From positions 554,729 through 618,728 of the forward strand of contig JAJPHZ010000035.1 in the NCBI GenBank assembly GCA_021325025.1: DNA of 64,000 nt, in the 5' to 3' direction. Below are positions 1 through 7,127 of the stretch, piece by piece (the stretch's first letter is position 1; each line of letters starts with the position of its first letter). A model generated the notes under the pieces. That model saw only the letters and a program-made list of their open reading frames with translations. It made no database searches and was not told the origin of the DNA. This stretch comes from Pseudomonadota bacterium (GTDB taxonomy: Bacteria; Desulfobacterota; Binatia; Binatales; Binataceae). Position numbers and translations under genes: made by a program.

Positions 1-91
1 TTCGGGAGAACAGGCGCAAGGCGGCCTGCAGGATCTGGTCGCGGCGCGCTTCGGCGTACTCGTCGTGTCTGGCGGCGGCAACTCGGGGCAT
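1..91 (-). CDS. TetR-family regulator, N-terminus only (cut by window start)
   Basis: Only the first 30 codons are in the window. Read on the minus strand from the ATG at 91 they give an Arg-rich start followed by YAEARRDQILQAALRLFSR, the helix 1 pattern that opens the DNA-binding domain of TetR regulators. It is divergent from the DHA2 exporter, and two palindromic operators lie between the two starts. That is the classic layout of a TetR repressor controlling its own gene and an efflux pump. The ligand-binding domain lies outside the window, so the inducer cannot be guessed. Confidence 0.8.
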   Translation of the reverse strand, partial: MPRVAAARHDEYAEARRDQILQAALRLFSR

Positions 92-100
92 GTCTTGCCT

Positions 101-120
101 ATAACCTACCGGTCGGTTAT
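101..120. promoter_or_regulatory. TetR-type operator, copy 1
   Basis: The 20-bp near-palindrome ATAACCTACCGGTCGGTTAT is symmetrical except for one pair. Together with copy 2 it defines ATAACCNACCGGTNGGTTAT. It begins 9 bp upstream of the TetR start and is the obvious binding site for that regulator. Confidence 0.75.
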
Positions 121-131
121 TATCAAGCTCT

Positions 132-151
132 ATAACCGACCGGTTGGTTAT
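132..151. promoter_or_regulatory. TetR-type operator, copy 2
   Basis: The second copy is ATAACCGACCGGTTGGTTAT, again symmetrical except for one pair. Its centre is 31 bp from that of copy 1, about three helical turns. It ends 9 bp before the exporter ATG at 161, so bound repressor would cover the exporter start region. Confidence 0.75.
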
Positions 152-160
152 TTATTTTCA

Positions 161-1798
161 ATGGCCGCCGCAGCGCCGAAATTATCACCCGTAGCAGCCG
201 AAGCCTCGCGCCAACGGCGGCCGCTTCCGCCTCAACCCGCCGCCGGCCACGCGCCGCACAAATGGCTGGTGGCGATTGCGGTGATGCTGGGCGCGACGCT
301 GGAGATCCTCGACAGTTCGATCGTCAACGTCTGTTTGCCCCACATGCAGGGCAGCTTTTCGGCCAGCGTCGACGAGGTTACCTGGATCATCACCAGCTAC
401 ATCGTCGCCAACGGCATCATGATTCCGCTGACCGGATGGATCTCGGCGCGTTTCGGGCGCAAGCGCTATTTTCTCATCTCGGTGGCGATCTTCGTGGCCG
501 CTTCAGCGGCCTGCGGCGCGGCCCGCTCGATGACGCAGATCGTCGCCTTCCGCCTGATCCAGGGCGCGGCCGGCGCGGCGATGATCCCCTCCTCGCAGGC
601 CATCCTGATGGAGACCTTCCCGCCCGGGGAGCAGGCGTTGGCGATGGCGATGTACGGGGTGGGAATCGTGGCGGCACCGGTGCTGGGCCCCACGCTGGGC
701 GGTTGGATTACGGACAACTGGTCGTGGCGATGGAATTTCTACATCAACGTCCCGCTCGGCATCGTGGCGGCGGTGATGGTTTCGATTTTCGTTCACGACC
801 CGGAATTCATGCGCGAGGCGCGCAACAAGGCCCGGCGCATCGACTATCTCGGCATCGTCTATCTCGCCCTGGGGCTGGGGCTGCTTCAGATCGTATTGGA
901 CCGCGGCCAGCGCGCCGACTGGTTCGCCGCGACCTGGGTGTGCGTGTTTACCGCCGCGGCAGTGGCGATGCTCGCCATGCTGGTGATTCATGAACTGCGC
1001 TTCCCGGAACCGATCCTCGACCTCACCATCCTCAAGATTCCGCTATTCGTGATTGCAGTGTCGATGATCACTTTCATGTACCTGATCCTGTACGGCGCCA
1101 ATCTGCTCAACCCGCTGTTCTTCCAGGAACTGCTGGGCTATCCGGCCTGGCGGGCGGGATTGGCGGTGGTACCGCGCAGCGTGGGCACGCTGGTTTCGAT
1201 GCTGGTAATCGCGCAGATGGCCCGGCGCGGAATCGACACGCGGGCCCTGGTCGGGGTCGGTTTTGCGCTGATGGCGTGGGCATTGTGGACGATGGGCCAC
1301 TGGACGCTCGACGTGGGCATGGACAACATCCGGCTGGCGATCTTCGTGTCGGGAGTGGGCGGCGGCCTGATTTTCCCCACCATGTCCGCGGCGACGCTGG
1401 CGTGCGTGGAGCGCGAGCGGATGGGCTACGCGGCCAGTCTGTACGCGATGATGCGCAACACGGGCTCGGCAATCGGCATCTCGCTGGTCAGTAATCTGCT
1501 CGGCAGCCGCCAGCAGATGCATCAGGCCTACCTCGGCGAGCACGTGACGATTTTCGACGCCTGGCGGCTGGACCAGGCGGGCGCGCGGATGCCCGGGGCG
1601 CCCGACCTGCATCTGCTGCACGGACTGGCCACCCATCAGCCGCAAGGCTTCGGCATGATCTACGCGGAAATCCAGCGCCAGGCCGCATTGATGACCTACA
1701 ATGACATCTACCGGATGCTGGCCGTAATGGCGGCCCTGCTTATCCCCTCATTTCTGCTGCTCAAGCGTACCGTCGGCAAACCCGTGCCGGCGCATTGA
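161..1798 (+). CDS. DHA2-family multidrug efflux MFS transporter (EmrB/QacA type)
   Basis: The protein has 545 residues with about 14 hydrophobic segments, the usual DHA2 size. EILDSSIVNV in TM1 and the loop GWISARFGRKR between TM2 and TM3 (motif A) are typical of EmrB/QacA drug:H+ antiporters of the inner membrane. The frame is open back to 65, but the ATG at 161 is preferred because it follows the two operators and leads directly into the transporter sequence. Regulation by the divergent TetR protein is very likely. EmrB-type pumps usually have an EmrA/HlyD adaptor beside them; none is visible here, so the partner is elsewhere or the pump works alone. The substrate is unknown. Confidence 0.9.
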   Translation: MAAAAPKLSPVAAEASRQRRPLPPQPAAGHAPHKWLVAIAVMLGATLEILDSSIVNVCLPHMQGSFSASVDEVTWIITSYIVANGIMIPLTGWISARFGRKRYFLISVAIFVAASAACGAARSMTQIVAFRLIQGAAGAAMIPSSQAILMETFPPGEQALAMAMYGVGIVAAPVLGPTLGGWITDNWSWRWNFYINVPLGIVAAVMVSIFVHDPEFMREARNKARRIDYLGIVYLALGLGLLQIVLDRGQRADWFAATWVCVFTAAAVAMLAMLVIHELRFPEPILDLTILKIPLFVIAVSMITFMYLILYGANLLNPLFFQELLGYPAWRAGLAVVPRSVGTLVSMLVIAQMARRGIDTRALVGVGFALMAWALWTMGHWTLDVGMDNIRLAIFVSGVGGGLIFPTMSAATLACVERERMGYAASLYAMMRNTGSAIGISLVSNLLGSRQQMHQAYLGEHVTIFDAWRLDQAGARMPGAPDLHLLHGLATHQPQGFGMIYAEIQRQAALMTYNDIYRMLAVMAALLIPSFLLLKRTVGKPVPAH

Positions 1799-1816
1799 AC
1801 CGGCCGCCGCCGGCAG

Positions 1817-2170
1817 TCACACCGAAATCGCAATTCCCACGATCAGGATCGCCGTCAGGACTCCGATCACGGCCGCCGTCAGCGCAATCCACCCGCAGGC
1901 TCGGCCCCGCGCACTGGGAAGCTGGCCGCGACGGCTACTCAACCATTGCGGGAAATTCTCGAAGTTTTCGGCCAGGGCCAGGTAGTCGGCCAGTTCCTCC
2001 TCGGTAATGTTGGGCTGGCGCATTATCTTCTTGCGCGCCAGATAGCGCATCCTGATCAGCAAGTCCCGGTCGCGTTCGGCGTTGAGTTCCAGGCGGATCG
2101 CTTCGGGAAGTTCGTCATTCAGCAATCGGTACGGAGCCGAGCGCGCAAGGCTTAAACATTCAGTAGACAT
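1817..2170 (-). CDS. Small hypothetical protein with C-terminal membrane anchor
   Basis: The protein has 117 residues from the ATG at 2170, which has GGAG six bases upstream. Longer starts up to 2251 are possible but have poorer ribosome sites. Residues 20-80 are charged and helical. Residues 92-115 form one strongly hydrophobic segment that ends the protein, so it is probably a tail-anchored inner-membrane protein. It converges with the exporter gene, 18 bp away. I do not recognise the family and give no function. Confidence 0.6.
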   Translation of the reverse strand: MSTECLSLARSAPYRLLNDELPEAIRLELNAERDRDLLIRMRYLARKKIMRQPNITEEELADYLALAENFENFPQWLSSRRGQLPSARGRACGWIALTAAVIGVLTAILIVGIAISV

Positions 2171-2528
2171 CCGATACTCCATAGGCAGCCGACTCCCAGG
2201 GCAGCCAATCAGCGCAGGCCCTCGCGAAGTCTCCTCCAGCTCGCGATGCAACCTTCAGGCCAGAGTACCGTCATCGCCGCTACCCGCGGCGCGGACCCAA
2301 ATCGCGACCCGTTGGCGGCCCTTCCACAGATGCCCGCAGTCAAAGGTTTCATCGCACTTTACGTCGCGGTAGAACGGGTGGCGTCTATCCTCTGGTCGAG
2401 TGGCGCCGCCACCGATCGACATCGGCGCCCTGGCCCCGGGTGCAGGCACTTGACGGCGGCGGGTGCCGAAGTTTTGCGCATGTCGATTTGGGTGCGTCCG
2501 GTTCGACCAATTTCAGGAGGTTGGATCG
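2171..2528. other. Intergenic region between divergent genes
   Basis: This 358-bp stretch separates the small membrane protein (minus) from the first DGPF gene (plus). Apart from the ECF42-like promoter at 2481-2507 and the AGGAGG ribosome site at 2515-2520, I see no convincing gene or repeat. Open frames crossing it have no ribosome site or recognisable sequence. Confidence 0.5.
2481..2507 (+). promoter_or_regulatory. ECF42-like promoter of first DGPF gene
   Basis: TGTCGA at 2481-2486 and CGAC at 2504-2507 are separated by 17 bases. The same two boxes with the same spacing lie upstream of the second DGPF gene, and the two 30-base segments agree at 21 positions. ECF42 sigma factors, which are genetically linked to DGPF proteins, are reported to read TGTCGA / CGA(C/T) promoters. 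The cognate sigma factor is not in this window. Confidence 0.6.
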
Positions 2529-2885
2529 ATGAAGTACATGCTGCTGGTTTATCAGGACGAGCAGGCACTGAGCGAAGCCGACCGCGAGCAGTGCTATGGC
2601 GAATCCGTGCAACTCACTCACGAACTCAAAAGAGCCGGACAGTACCTGGCTGCCGCTCCGCTGCATCCGACTTCCACCGCCACCAGCGTCCGGGTGCGCG
2701 AGGGCAAGCGCCTGGTGACCGACGGACCCTTTGCCGAAACCCGCGAACAGTTGGGCGGATACTACCTGGTCGACGCCAAAGACCTCGAGGAGGCGATCGC
2801 GATCGCCGCGCGAATACCCGGGGCGCGCAAAGGTACGATCGAAATCCGCCCGGTGGTCGAACTGGCGGGTCTGTCGGCCGATTGA
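2529..2885 (+). CDS. DGPF-domain (YCII-related) protein 1
   Basis: The 118-residue protein begins MKYMLLVYQDE and contains the signature TDGPFAET in its middle, followed by GGYYLVDAKDLEEAIAIAARIP. This is the YCII/DGPF fold, a small alpha/beta dimer of unknown reaction. The start at 2529 is fixed by AGGAGG at 2515-2520. DGPF genes are commonly controlled by ECF42 sigma factors, and the promoter here fits. A second DGPF gene follows with its own promoter, so the pair is a small regulon rather than an operon. Likely cytoplasmic; a stress role is inference. Confidence 0.85.
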   Translation: MKYMLLVYQDEQALSEADREQCYGESVQLTHELKRAGQYLAAAPLHPTSTATSVRVREGKRLVTDGPFAETREQLGGYYLVDAKDLEEAIAIAARIPGARKGTIEIRPVVELAGLSAD

Positions 2886-2891
2886 TGCGCC

Positions 2892-2908
2892 GCGCCGTTT
2901 AACGGCGC
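2892..2908 (+). terminator. Small GC hairpin after DGPF gene 1
   Basis: GCGCCG and CGGCGC form a 6-bp stem around the loop TTTAA, starting 7 bp after the stop codon. There is no T-run, so it is at best a weak terminator that could separate the two DGPF transcripts. Confidence 0.35.
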
Positions 2909-2926
2909 CAGCGAATTTCCATCACC

Positions 2927-2953
2927 TGTCGATTTGTGCCCTTCTGATTCGAC
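2927..2953 (+). promoter_or_regulatory. ECF42-like promoter of second DGPF gene
   Basis: TGTCGA at 2927-2932 and CGAC at 2950-2953 are spaced by 17 bases, exactly as in the copy at 2481-2507. The likely transcription start would lie roughly 65 bases before the ATG at 3023. Confidence 0.6.
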
Positions 2954-3022
2954 TTGGGAATAAAAGCGGCATCGGCGCCAGCCGAAACGCTTGCCCATGC
3001 AACACGCACAGGAGGTAGCACG

Positions 3023-3451
3023 ATGCGATTCATGATTTTGCGCCGGGCGGACCGAAACACCGAGTCGGGAGCGATGCCGAGCACGGCGCTTATCGCCGAA
3101 ATGATGAAATACAACGAGGAACTCGTCAAAGCGGGCGTGCTGGTGACGGGCGACGGCCTCCATCCAAGCTCCAAGGGCGCGCGCATCAAGTTCTCCAAAG
3201 GAAAGCCGACCGTCATCGACGGTCCTTTTGCCGAAACCCAGGAATTGATCGCCGGTTTTACCATGATTGAGACAAAATCCAGAGAAGAGGCGATCGAATG
3301 GGTTAAACGATGGCCGGCGCTCGACGCCGACGGAGAGGTCGAACTCGAACTCCGCCAGGTCATAGGGGCCTCCGATTTCGGTCCCGAGTTCACTCCGGAA
3401 CTCCAGGAGCAGGAGCAACGCCTGCGTGCGCGCAGCGCCGCGAAGAAGTAA
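3023..3451 (+). CDS. DGPF-domain (YCII-related) protein 2
   Basis: The 142-residue protein begins MRFMILRRADRNTESG and carries IDGPFAETQELIAGF, the DGPF signature, plus a C-terminal extension rich in Glu, Gln and Arg. The ATG at 3023 is preceded by AGGAGG at 3010-3015. It is a diverged paralogue of the preceding gene. Family members are small dimeric proteins whose reaction is not established. The shared promoter suggests both respond to the same signal. Confidence 0.85.
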   Translation: MRFMILRRADRNTESGAMPSTALIAEMMKYNEELVKAGVLVTGDGLHPSSKGARIKFSKGKPTVIDGPFAETQELIAGFTMIETKSREEAIEWVKRWPALDADGEVELELRQVIGASDFGPEFTPELQEQEQRLRARSAAKK

Positions 3452-3584
3452 GGCTGGTGCCGCGGCGGCATCGCGCCGCCGTTCGCGCGCCCTTGCAAAG
3501 CGCGAATCGATTTCGATTGCCTGTACTTCCCGACCTACAGTTTGCCAGGCAGGTGCTATGCCTTGGCCGCGATGGGCGGCTCAA

Positions 3585-3611
3585 TGTCACAACACCCGAT
3601 GCCGCCTCGTC
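3585..3611 (+). promoter_or_regulatory. ECF41-type promoter
   Basis: TGTCACA at 3585-3591 and CGTC at 3608-3611 are separated by exactly 16 bases, matching the reported ECF41 consensus. It lies 27 bp upstream of the first gene of the operon that encodes the ECF41 sigma factor itself, so positive autoregulation is strongly suggested. Confidence 0.75.
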
Positions 3612-3637
3612 TGGTTGTTGAAACGGGAGGAGCGGCG

Positions 3638-4081
3638 ATGCGCATCAAGCTTGCGTGGATCCTGGGCCTGCTGTGCGCCGCGAACGGTCTGCTGATGCTG
3701 CTGGCGCCGGCCGCATGGTATCGGATGATACCCGGTGTGGCCGGCACCGGGCCGCTCAATCAGCATTTCGCGCGCGACATCGGCGGCGCCTACCTGGCGG
3801 CGGGCGGCGGGCTGGTATGGTTGGCGATCGATATTCGGGCGCGCGCGGCGGCGATGACCGCCGCGGCGTTTCTCGCGCTTCATGCCCTGGTGCACGCGGC
3901 TGACGCGCTCGCAGGACGCGAATCGCTTGGACATGTGCTTGCGGACCTGCCCACGATTTACCTCTCGGCCCTGGTCGCAATCTGGATCGCATGGCCCGCA
4001 TCAGACCTGGAAACGGAGGATAAAGGCGATGTTCAAATGGCTGTTACGGCGGCGGATCGGCGCGTTCGAAAAGGAGTATGA
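3638..4081 (+). CDS. Small integral membrane protein, first gene of ECF41 operon
   Basis: The protein has 147 residues from the ATG at 3638, which follows GGGAGG at 3625-3630. There are four hydrophobic stretches (about residues 3-20, 45-65, 70-90 and 100-120) and a polar tail, so it is an inner-membrane protein with no visible catalytic motif. Its last 53 bases overlap the next gene in another frame. It is the first gene behind the ECF41 promoter. A role in sensing or in the stress response is possible but not shown. I do not recognise the family with certainty. Confidence 0.7.
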   Translation: MRIKLAWILGLLCAANGLLMLLAPAAWYRMIPGVAGTGPLNQHFARDIGGAYLAAGGGLVWLAIDIRARAAAMTAAAFLALHALVHAADALAGRESLGHVLADLPTIYLSALVAIWIAWPASDLETEDKGDVQMAVTAADRRVRKGV

Positions 4082-4574
4082 TTACGATGCAAGCTACATG
4101 CGCTACCTCCTGGATACCAGCGTGCGCGCGGCATACAAATTCGGCCGGGTGATGGAGCTGGTCAATTTCCGCCACGACGCGCCGCGCGACGCGCTGTGCG
4201 CCGCAGCCTTGACCACCCTGCTGGCCGAGGATTGCGGCCCCTGCAGCCAGTTGTCGGTTACGATGGCGGAGCGCGAGGGGGTCGCGCCGCACACCATCAA
4301 GGCAATCCTGGCGGGCGATGAGCACGCGATGACACCCGAGGCGGCGCTGGCTCATCGCTTCACGCAGGCGACGCTGCGGCATGACGCCGCCGCCGACGTG
4401 CTGCGCGAAGAAATCGTGGCGCGCTGGGGCCGGCGCGCGCTGGTTTCGCTCGCCTTTACAATCACCGCCGCGCGGATGTTTCCGACGCTGAAGTATGCGC
4501 TGGGCTATGGCAAGTCCTGTGCGCTAATCCGCGTCGGCGACGCCCAAACGCCGGTCGCGCGCAAGGCTGCCTGA
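4029..4574 (+). CDS. Carboxymuconolactone decarboxylase / AhpD-like protein
   Basis: The 181-residue protein has EDCGPC at residues 67-72, giving a CxxC redox pair at C69/C72 as in AhpD-like alkylhydroperoxidases. The start at 4029 follows GGAGG at about 4016, inside the end of the membrane-protein gene. Its stop TGA shares its last base with the sigma factor ATG, so the two are translationally coupled. ECF41 sigma factors are typically linked to carboxymuconolactone-decarboxylase, oxidoreductase or epimerase genes; this is the first kind. Probable role: peroxide or redox-linked detoxification in the cytoplasm. The substrate is unknown. Confidence 0.85.
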   Translation: MFKWLLRRRIGAFEKEYDYDASYMRYLLDTSVRAAYKFGRVMELVNFRHDAPRDALCAAALTTLLAEDCGPCSQLSVTMAEREGVAPHTIKAILAGDEHAMTPEAALAHRFTQATLRHDAAADVLREEIVARWGRRALVSLAFTITAARMFPTLKYALGYGKSCALIRVGDAQTPVARKAA

Positions 4575-5458
4575 TGGACGCCCAGCATCAGGATGAGGCG
4601 GCCGTCTTCGAAGAGCATCGGCGCCATCTGACCGGCCTGGCCTACCGGATGCTGGGTTCGCTGGCCGAAGCGCAGGATGTCGTGCAGGACGCCTACCTGC
4701 GCTGGCATCGGACCCAACGCACTGGCGTCGGCGACGTGCGCGCCTTCCTGTCGCGGGTCGTGGCACGGCTGTGCCTGGACCGCCTGAAGTCCGCGCGCGC
4801 ACGCCATGAGCATTATGTCGGTCCATGGCTTCCCGAGCCCGTGCTCGATCAAAGCGAACTGGCCGCCGATGGTGCGGGAGACTACGGGCACGACCTGTCA
4901 GTCGCGCTGATGCTCACACTGGAGCGCCTGTCGCCGCTGGAGCGCGCCGCCTTCCTGCTGCACGACGTGTTCGACATGGACTTCGATGAGGTGGCCGACG
5001 TCCTGGGGCGCACGCCCGCCAATTGCCGCCAACTGGCGGCGCGCGGACGAGTCCATGTCCGTGCCTCGCGTCCGCGCTTTCGGTCCTCGGCGCAGGAATG
5101 CGAGCGGCTGGCAGCCGCCTTCGGCGCCGCCGCACAAAGCGGCGACCCGCAAGCTCTGGCCGGATTGCTCGCCGAGGATGTGACCTACTACTCGGACGGG
5201 GGCGGCAAGGCGCCCGCCGCCTTGCGGCCGGTGGTGGGCCGCGACAAGGTCGTCCGCCTGATCAAGGGCCTGGCCGCCAAAGGAGCCGCCATCCTGAAGG
5301 AAGTGCGCACGGCGCAGATCAACGGCGCGCCGGGCTTCATCATGCGGCGCGCCAACGGCCAGGTCGCGGCGGTTGCATTCGACTTCCGCAACGGAAAGAT
5401 CGCCAACATCTACCTGATGCTCAACCCCGACAAACTGCGCCATCTGGCGGTGCAGTAG
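4574..5458 (+). CDS. ECF41-type RNA polymerase sigma factor with SnoaL-like C-terminal domain
   Basis: This 294-residue protein has sigma2 (about residues 10-75), sigma4 (about 110-165) and a C-terminal SnoaL/NTF2-like extension. It carries the ECF41 marks WLPEP (85-89, linker), DGGGK (about 208-212, in the extension) and NPDKL (about 284-288, near the end). In ECF41 proteins the C-terminal domain replaces an anti-sigma factor and modulates activity, and no anti-sigma gene is present here. A matching TGTCACA-N16-CGTC promoter drives the operon. The signal that activates it is unknown. Confidence 0.93.
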   Translation: MDAQHQDEAAVFEEHRRHLTGLAYRMLGSLAEAQDVVQDAYLRWHRTQRTGVGDVRAFLSRVVARLCLDRLKSARARHEHYVGPWLPEPVLDQSELAADGAGDYGHDLSVALMLTLERLSPLERAAFLLHDVFDMDFDEVADVLGRTPANCRQLAARGRVHVRASRPRFRSSAQECERLAAAFGAAAQSGDPQALAGLLAEDVTYYSDGGGKAPAALRPVVGRDKVVRLIKGLAAKGAAILKEVRTAQINGAPGFIMRRANGQVAAVAFDFRNGKIANIYLMLNPDKLRHLAVQ

Positions 5459-5580
5459 GCGGCAGGCACGCGCGCATGACCACCGTGTGAGACCGCCGAC
5501 TGATGTTTTGATATCAACCAACAGTTGCTTGACCGCCCTCGCGACGGTGCGCCAGGCAGGCTCTGGCCGAAGAAGGTCGC

Positions 5581-5628
5581 GCCATCATTCTTGTCAATTC
5601 TCTATCATAATGGCATAGCTCTATTGGC
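5581..5628 (+). promoter_or_regulatory. Leader shared with the outer-membrane channel gene (copy 1, modA)
   Basis: The 48 bases directly before the modA ATG align without gaps to the 48 bases before the gene at 8369, with 31 identities. The strongest blocks are GCCAT at positions 1-5, CTTGTCA at 10-16 and TAATGGCATA at 28-37. GCCAT and ATGGC form an inverted pair. This is probably a common promoter plus an operator for a molybdenum- or tungsten-responsive regulator; the regulator is not in the window. There is no clear ribosome site, so the transcript may be leaderless. Confidence 0.55.
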
Positions 5629-6426
5629 ATGAAGAACCAATCCGCGCTGGTGGCCATGCTACTGGCCTGCCTTTGCTTCTGCCCGCCCGCCGTGGTATGG
5701 GCGGGTGAAATTGCCGTGGCGGCCGCCTCGGACCTGACCTATGCGTTTGAGCAAGCGGCGCGCCGCTTCCGCCAGCAAACCGGCAGTTCGATGCGGCCGA
5801 TCTACGGCTCGTCGGGCAACTTCTTTTCACAGATAAAAAACGGCGCACCCTACGACTTGTTCTTTTCGGCCGACGTCGAGTATCCCAAAAGGCTGGAGAT
5901 GGCCGGTCTGGCCGAGCCCGGCAGTCTTTATGAATATGCCGCGGGCCGGATTGTGCTGTGGGTTCCGGCGAACTCAAGGCTCGATGCCGGCCGCGGCCTG
6001 GCGCTTTTGCTGGACCCGGCGGTGAGAAAGATCGCGATCGCCAATCCCGAGCACGCACCCTACGGACGCGCGGCGCTGGCGGCCCTGCGCCACGAAGGAA
6101 TTTACGACCGCGTCAAGGACAAACTGGTGCTGGGTGAGAGCATCTCGCAGGCTGCGCAGTTCGTTGCCTCGGGCAATGCCGACGCCGGGCTCATCGCGCT
6201 GTCGCTGGCGCTGGCGCCGGCGATGAAGGCCCGGGGCCGGTATTTCGAAATCAACTCCACCAACTACCCGCCGATCATCCAGGCCGCGGTGATACTCAAA
6301 GCTGCACGCGACAAGCAGACCGCGCGTCAGTTTGTCGACTTCCTTAAACAACCTGAGGGTCTTGCCTTGATGCGGCGCTACGGCTTCGCGCCGCCTCAAG
6401 CGGGGTCAGGCGGCGGCGGGAATTGA
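5629..6426 (+). CDS. modA: Molybdate ABC transporter substrate-binding protein ModA
   Basis: The 265-residue protein has a signal peptide (residues 1-26, ending PPAVVWA) and then the ModA pattern VAAASDLTYAFEQAA, an early serine-rich anion site, GSSGNFFSQI and GAPYDLFFSAD. It is the periplasmic molybdate/tungstate receptor that delivers the oxyanion to ModBC. The modB frame overlaps its stop. The length is normal. Which of molybdate or tungstate is preferred cannot be read from the sequence. Confidence 0.92.
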   Translation: MKNQSALVAMLLACLCFCPPAVVWAGEIAVAAASDLTYAFEQAARRFRQQTGSSMRPIYGSSGNFFSQIKNGAPYDLFFSADVEYPKRLEMAGLAEPGSLYEYAAGRIVLWVPANSRLDAGRGLALLLDPAVRKIAIANPEHAPYGRAALAALRHEGIYDRVKDKLVLGESISQAAQFVASGNADAGLIALSLALAPAMKARGRYFEINSTNYPPIIQAAVILKAARDKQTARQFVDFLKQPEGLALMRRYGFAPPQAGSGGGGN

Positions 6427-6431
6427 GCGCG

Positions 6432-7109
6432 ATGGAGTGGAGCGCCATCTTCCTCAGCGTCAGGCTGGCGCTGCTGGTCTGCGTTATCCTGCTGGCAGTG
6501 GGAATACCGATCGCCGCGTGGCTCGCCACCAGCGGCTGGCGGTGGAAGTTCCTGGTGGAAGCGGTCGTCGCGCTGCCCATCGTGCTGCCGCCCACGGTGC
6601 TGGGCTTCTATCTGCTGGTCGCGATGGGTCCGGCAAGCCCGGTGGGCCGCCTGTACGCCGGATTTTTCGGACACGGGCTGGCCTTTACGTTCACCGGTCT
6701 GGTGATCGCCTCGGTGATCTACAGTCTGCCCTTTGCGGTGCAGCCGATGGCGGCGGCGTTCGCGCAGGTCGATCGCAGCCTGCTCAACGCCTCGGCGATG
6801 CTGGGTGCCTCTGGCCTGCGCACGTTCCGGCAAATCGTCATTCCGCTGTCGCGGGGCGGAATCGTAACCGGAGCGGTGCTCAGCTTTGCCCATACGCTGG
6901 GCGAATTCGGAGTGGTGCTGATGGTGGGCGGCAACATTCCCGGCGTCACGCGCACGGTGTCGATCGCGATTTATGATCATGTGCAGGCCCTGGAGTACAA
7001 CGGCGCCAATGCGATGGCGTTGCTGCTGCTGGCGTTCTCCTTCATCACGCTGTCGCTGACCTATGCGGTTAACCGGCGAATGTGGAGGGTGTGGCCGTTG
7101 CAGCGTTAG
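6432..7109 (+). CDS. modB: Molybdate ABC transporter permease ModB
   Basis: The 225-residue inner-membrane permease has five to six TM segments. The cytoplasmic EAA loop is visible as NASAMLGASGLRTFRQIVIPLSRGGI, the contact site for ModC, and LGEFGVVLMVGGNIPG is typical of ModB/CysT permeases. An in-frame TTG at 6423 overlaps the modA stop; the ATG at 6432 is taken here, but both are possible. It forms one operon with modA and modC. Confidence 0.92.
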   Translation: MEWSAIFLSVRLALLVCVILLAVGIPIAAWLATSGWRWKFLVEAVVALPIVLPPTVLGFYLLVAMGPASPVGRLYAGFFGHGLAFTFTGLVIASVIYSLPFAVQPMAAAFAQVDRSLLNASAMLGASGLRTFRQIVIPLSRGGIVTGAVLSFAHTLGEFGVVLMVGGNIPGVTRTVSIAIYDHVQALEYNGANAMALLLLAFSFITLSLTYAVNRRMWRVWPLQR

Positions 7110-7127
7110 TCCAGTACAGATGGGGAG

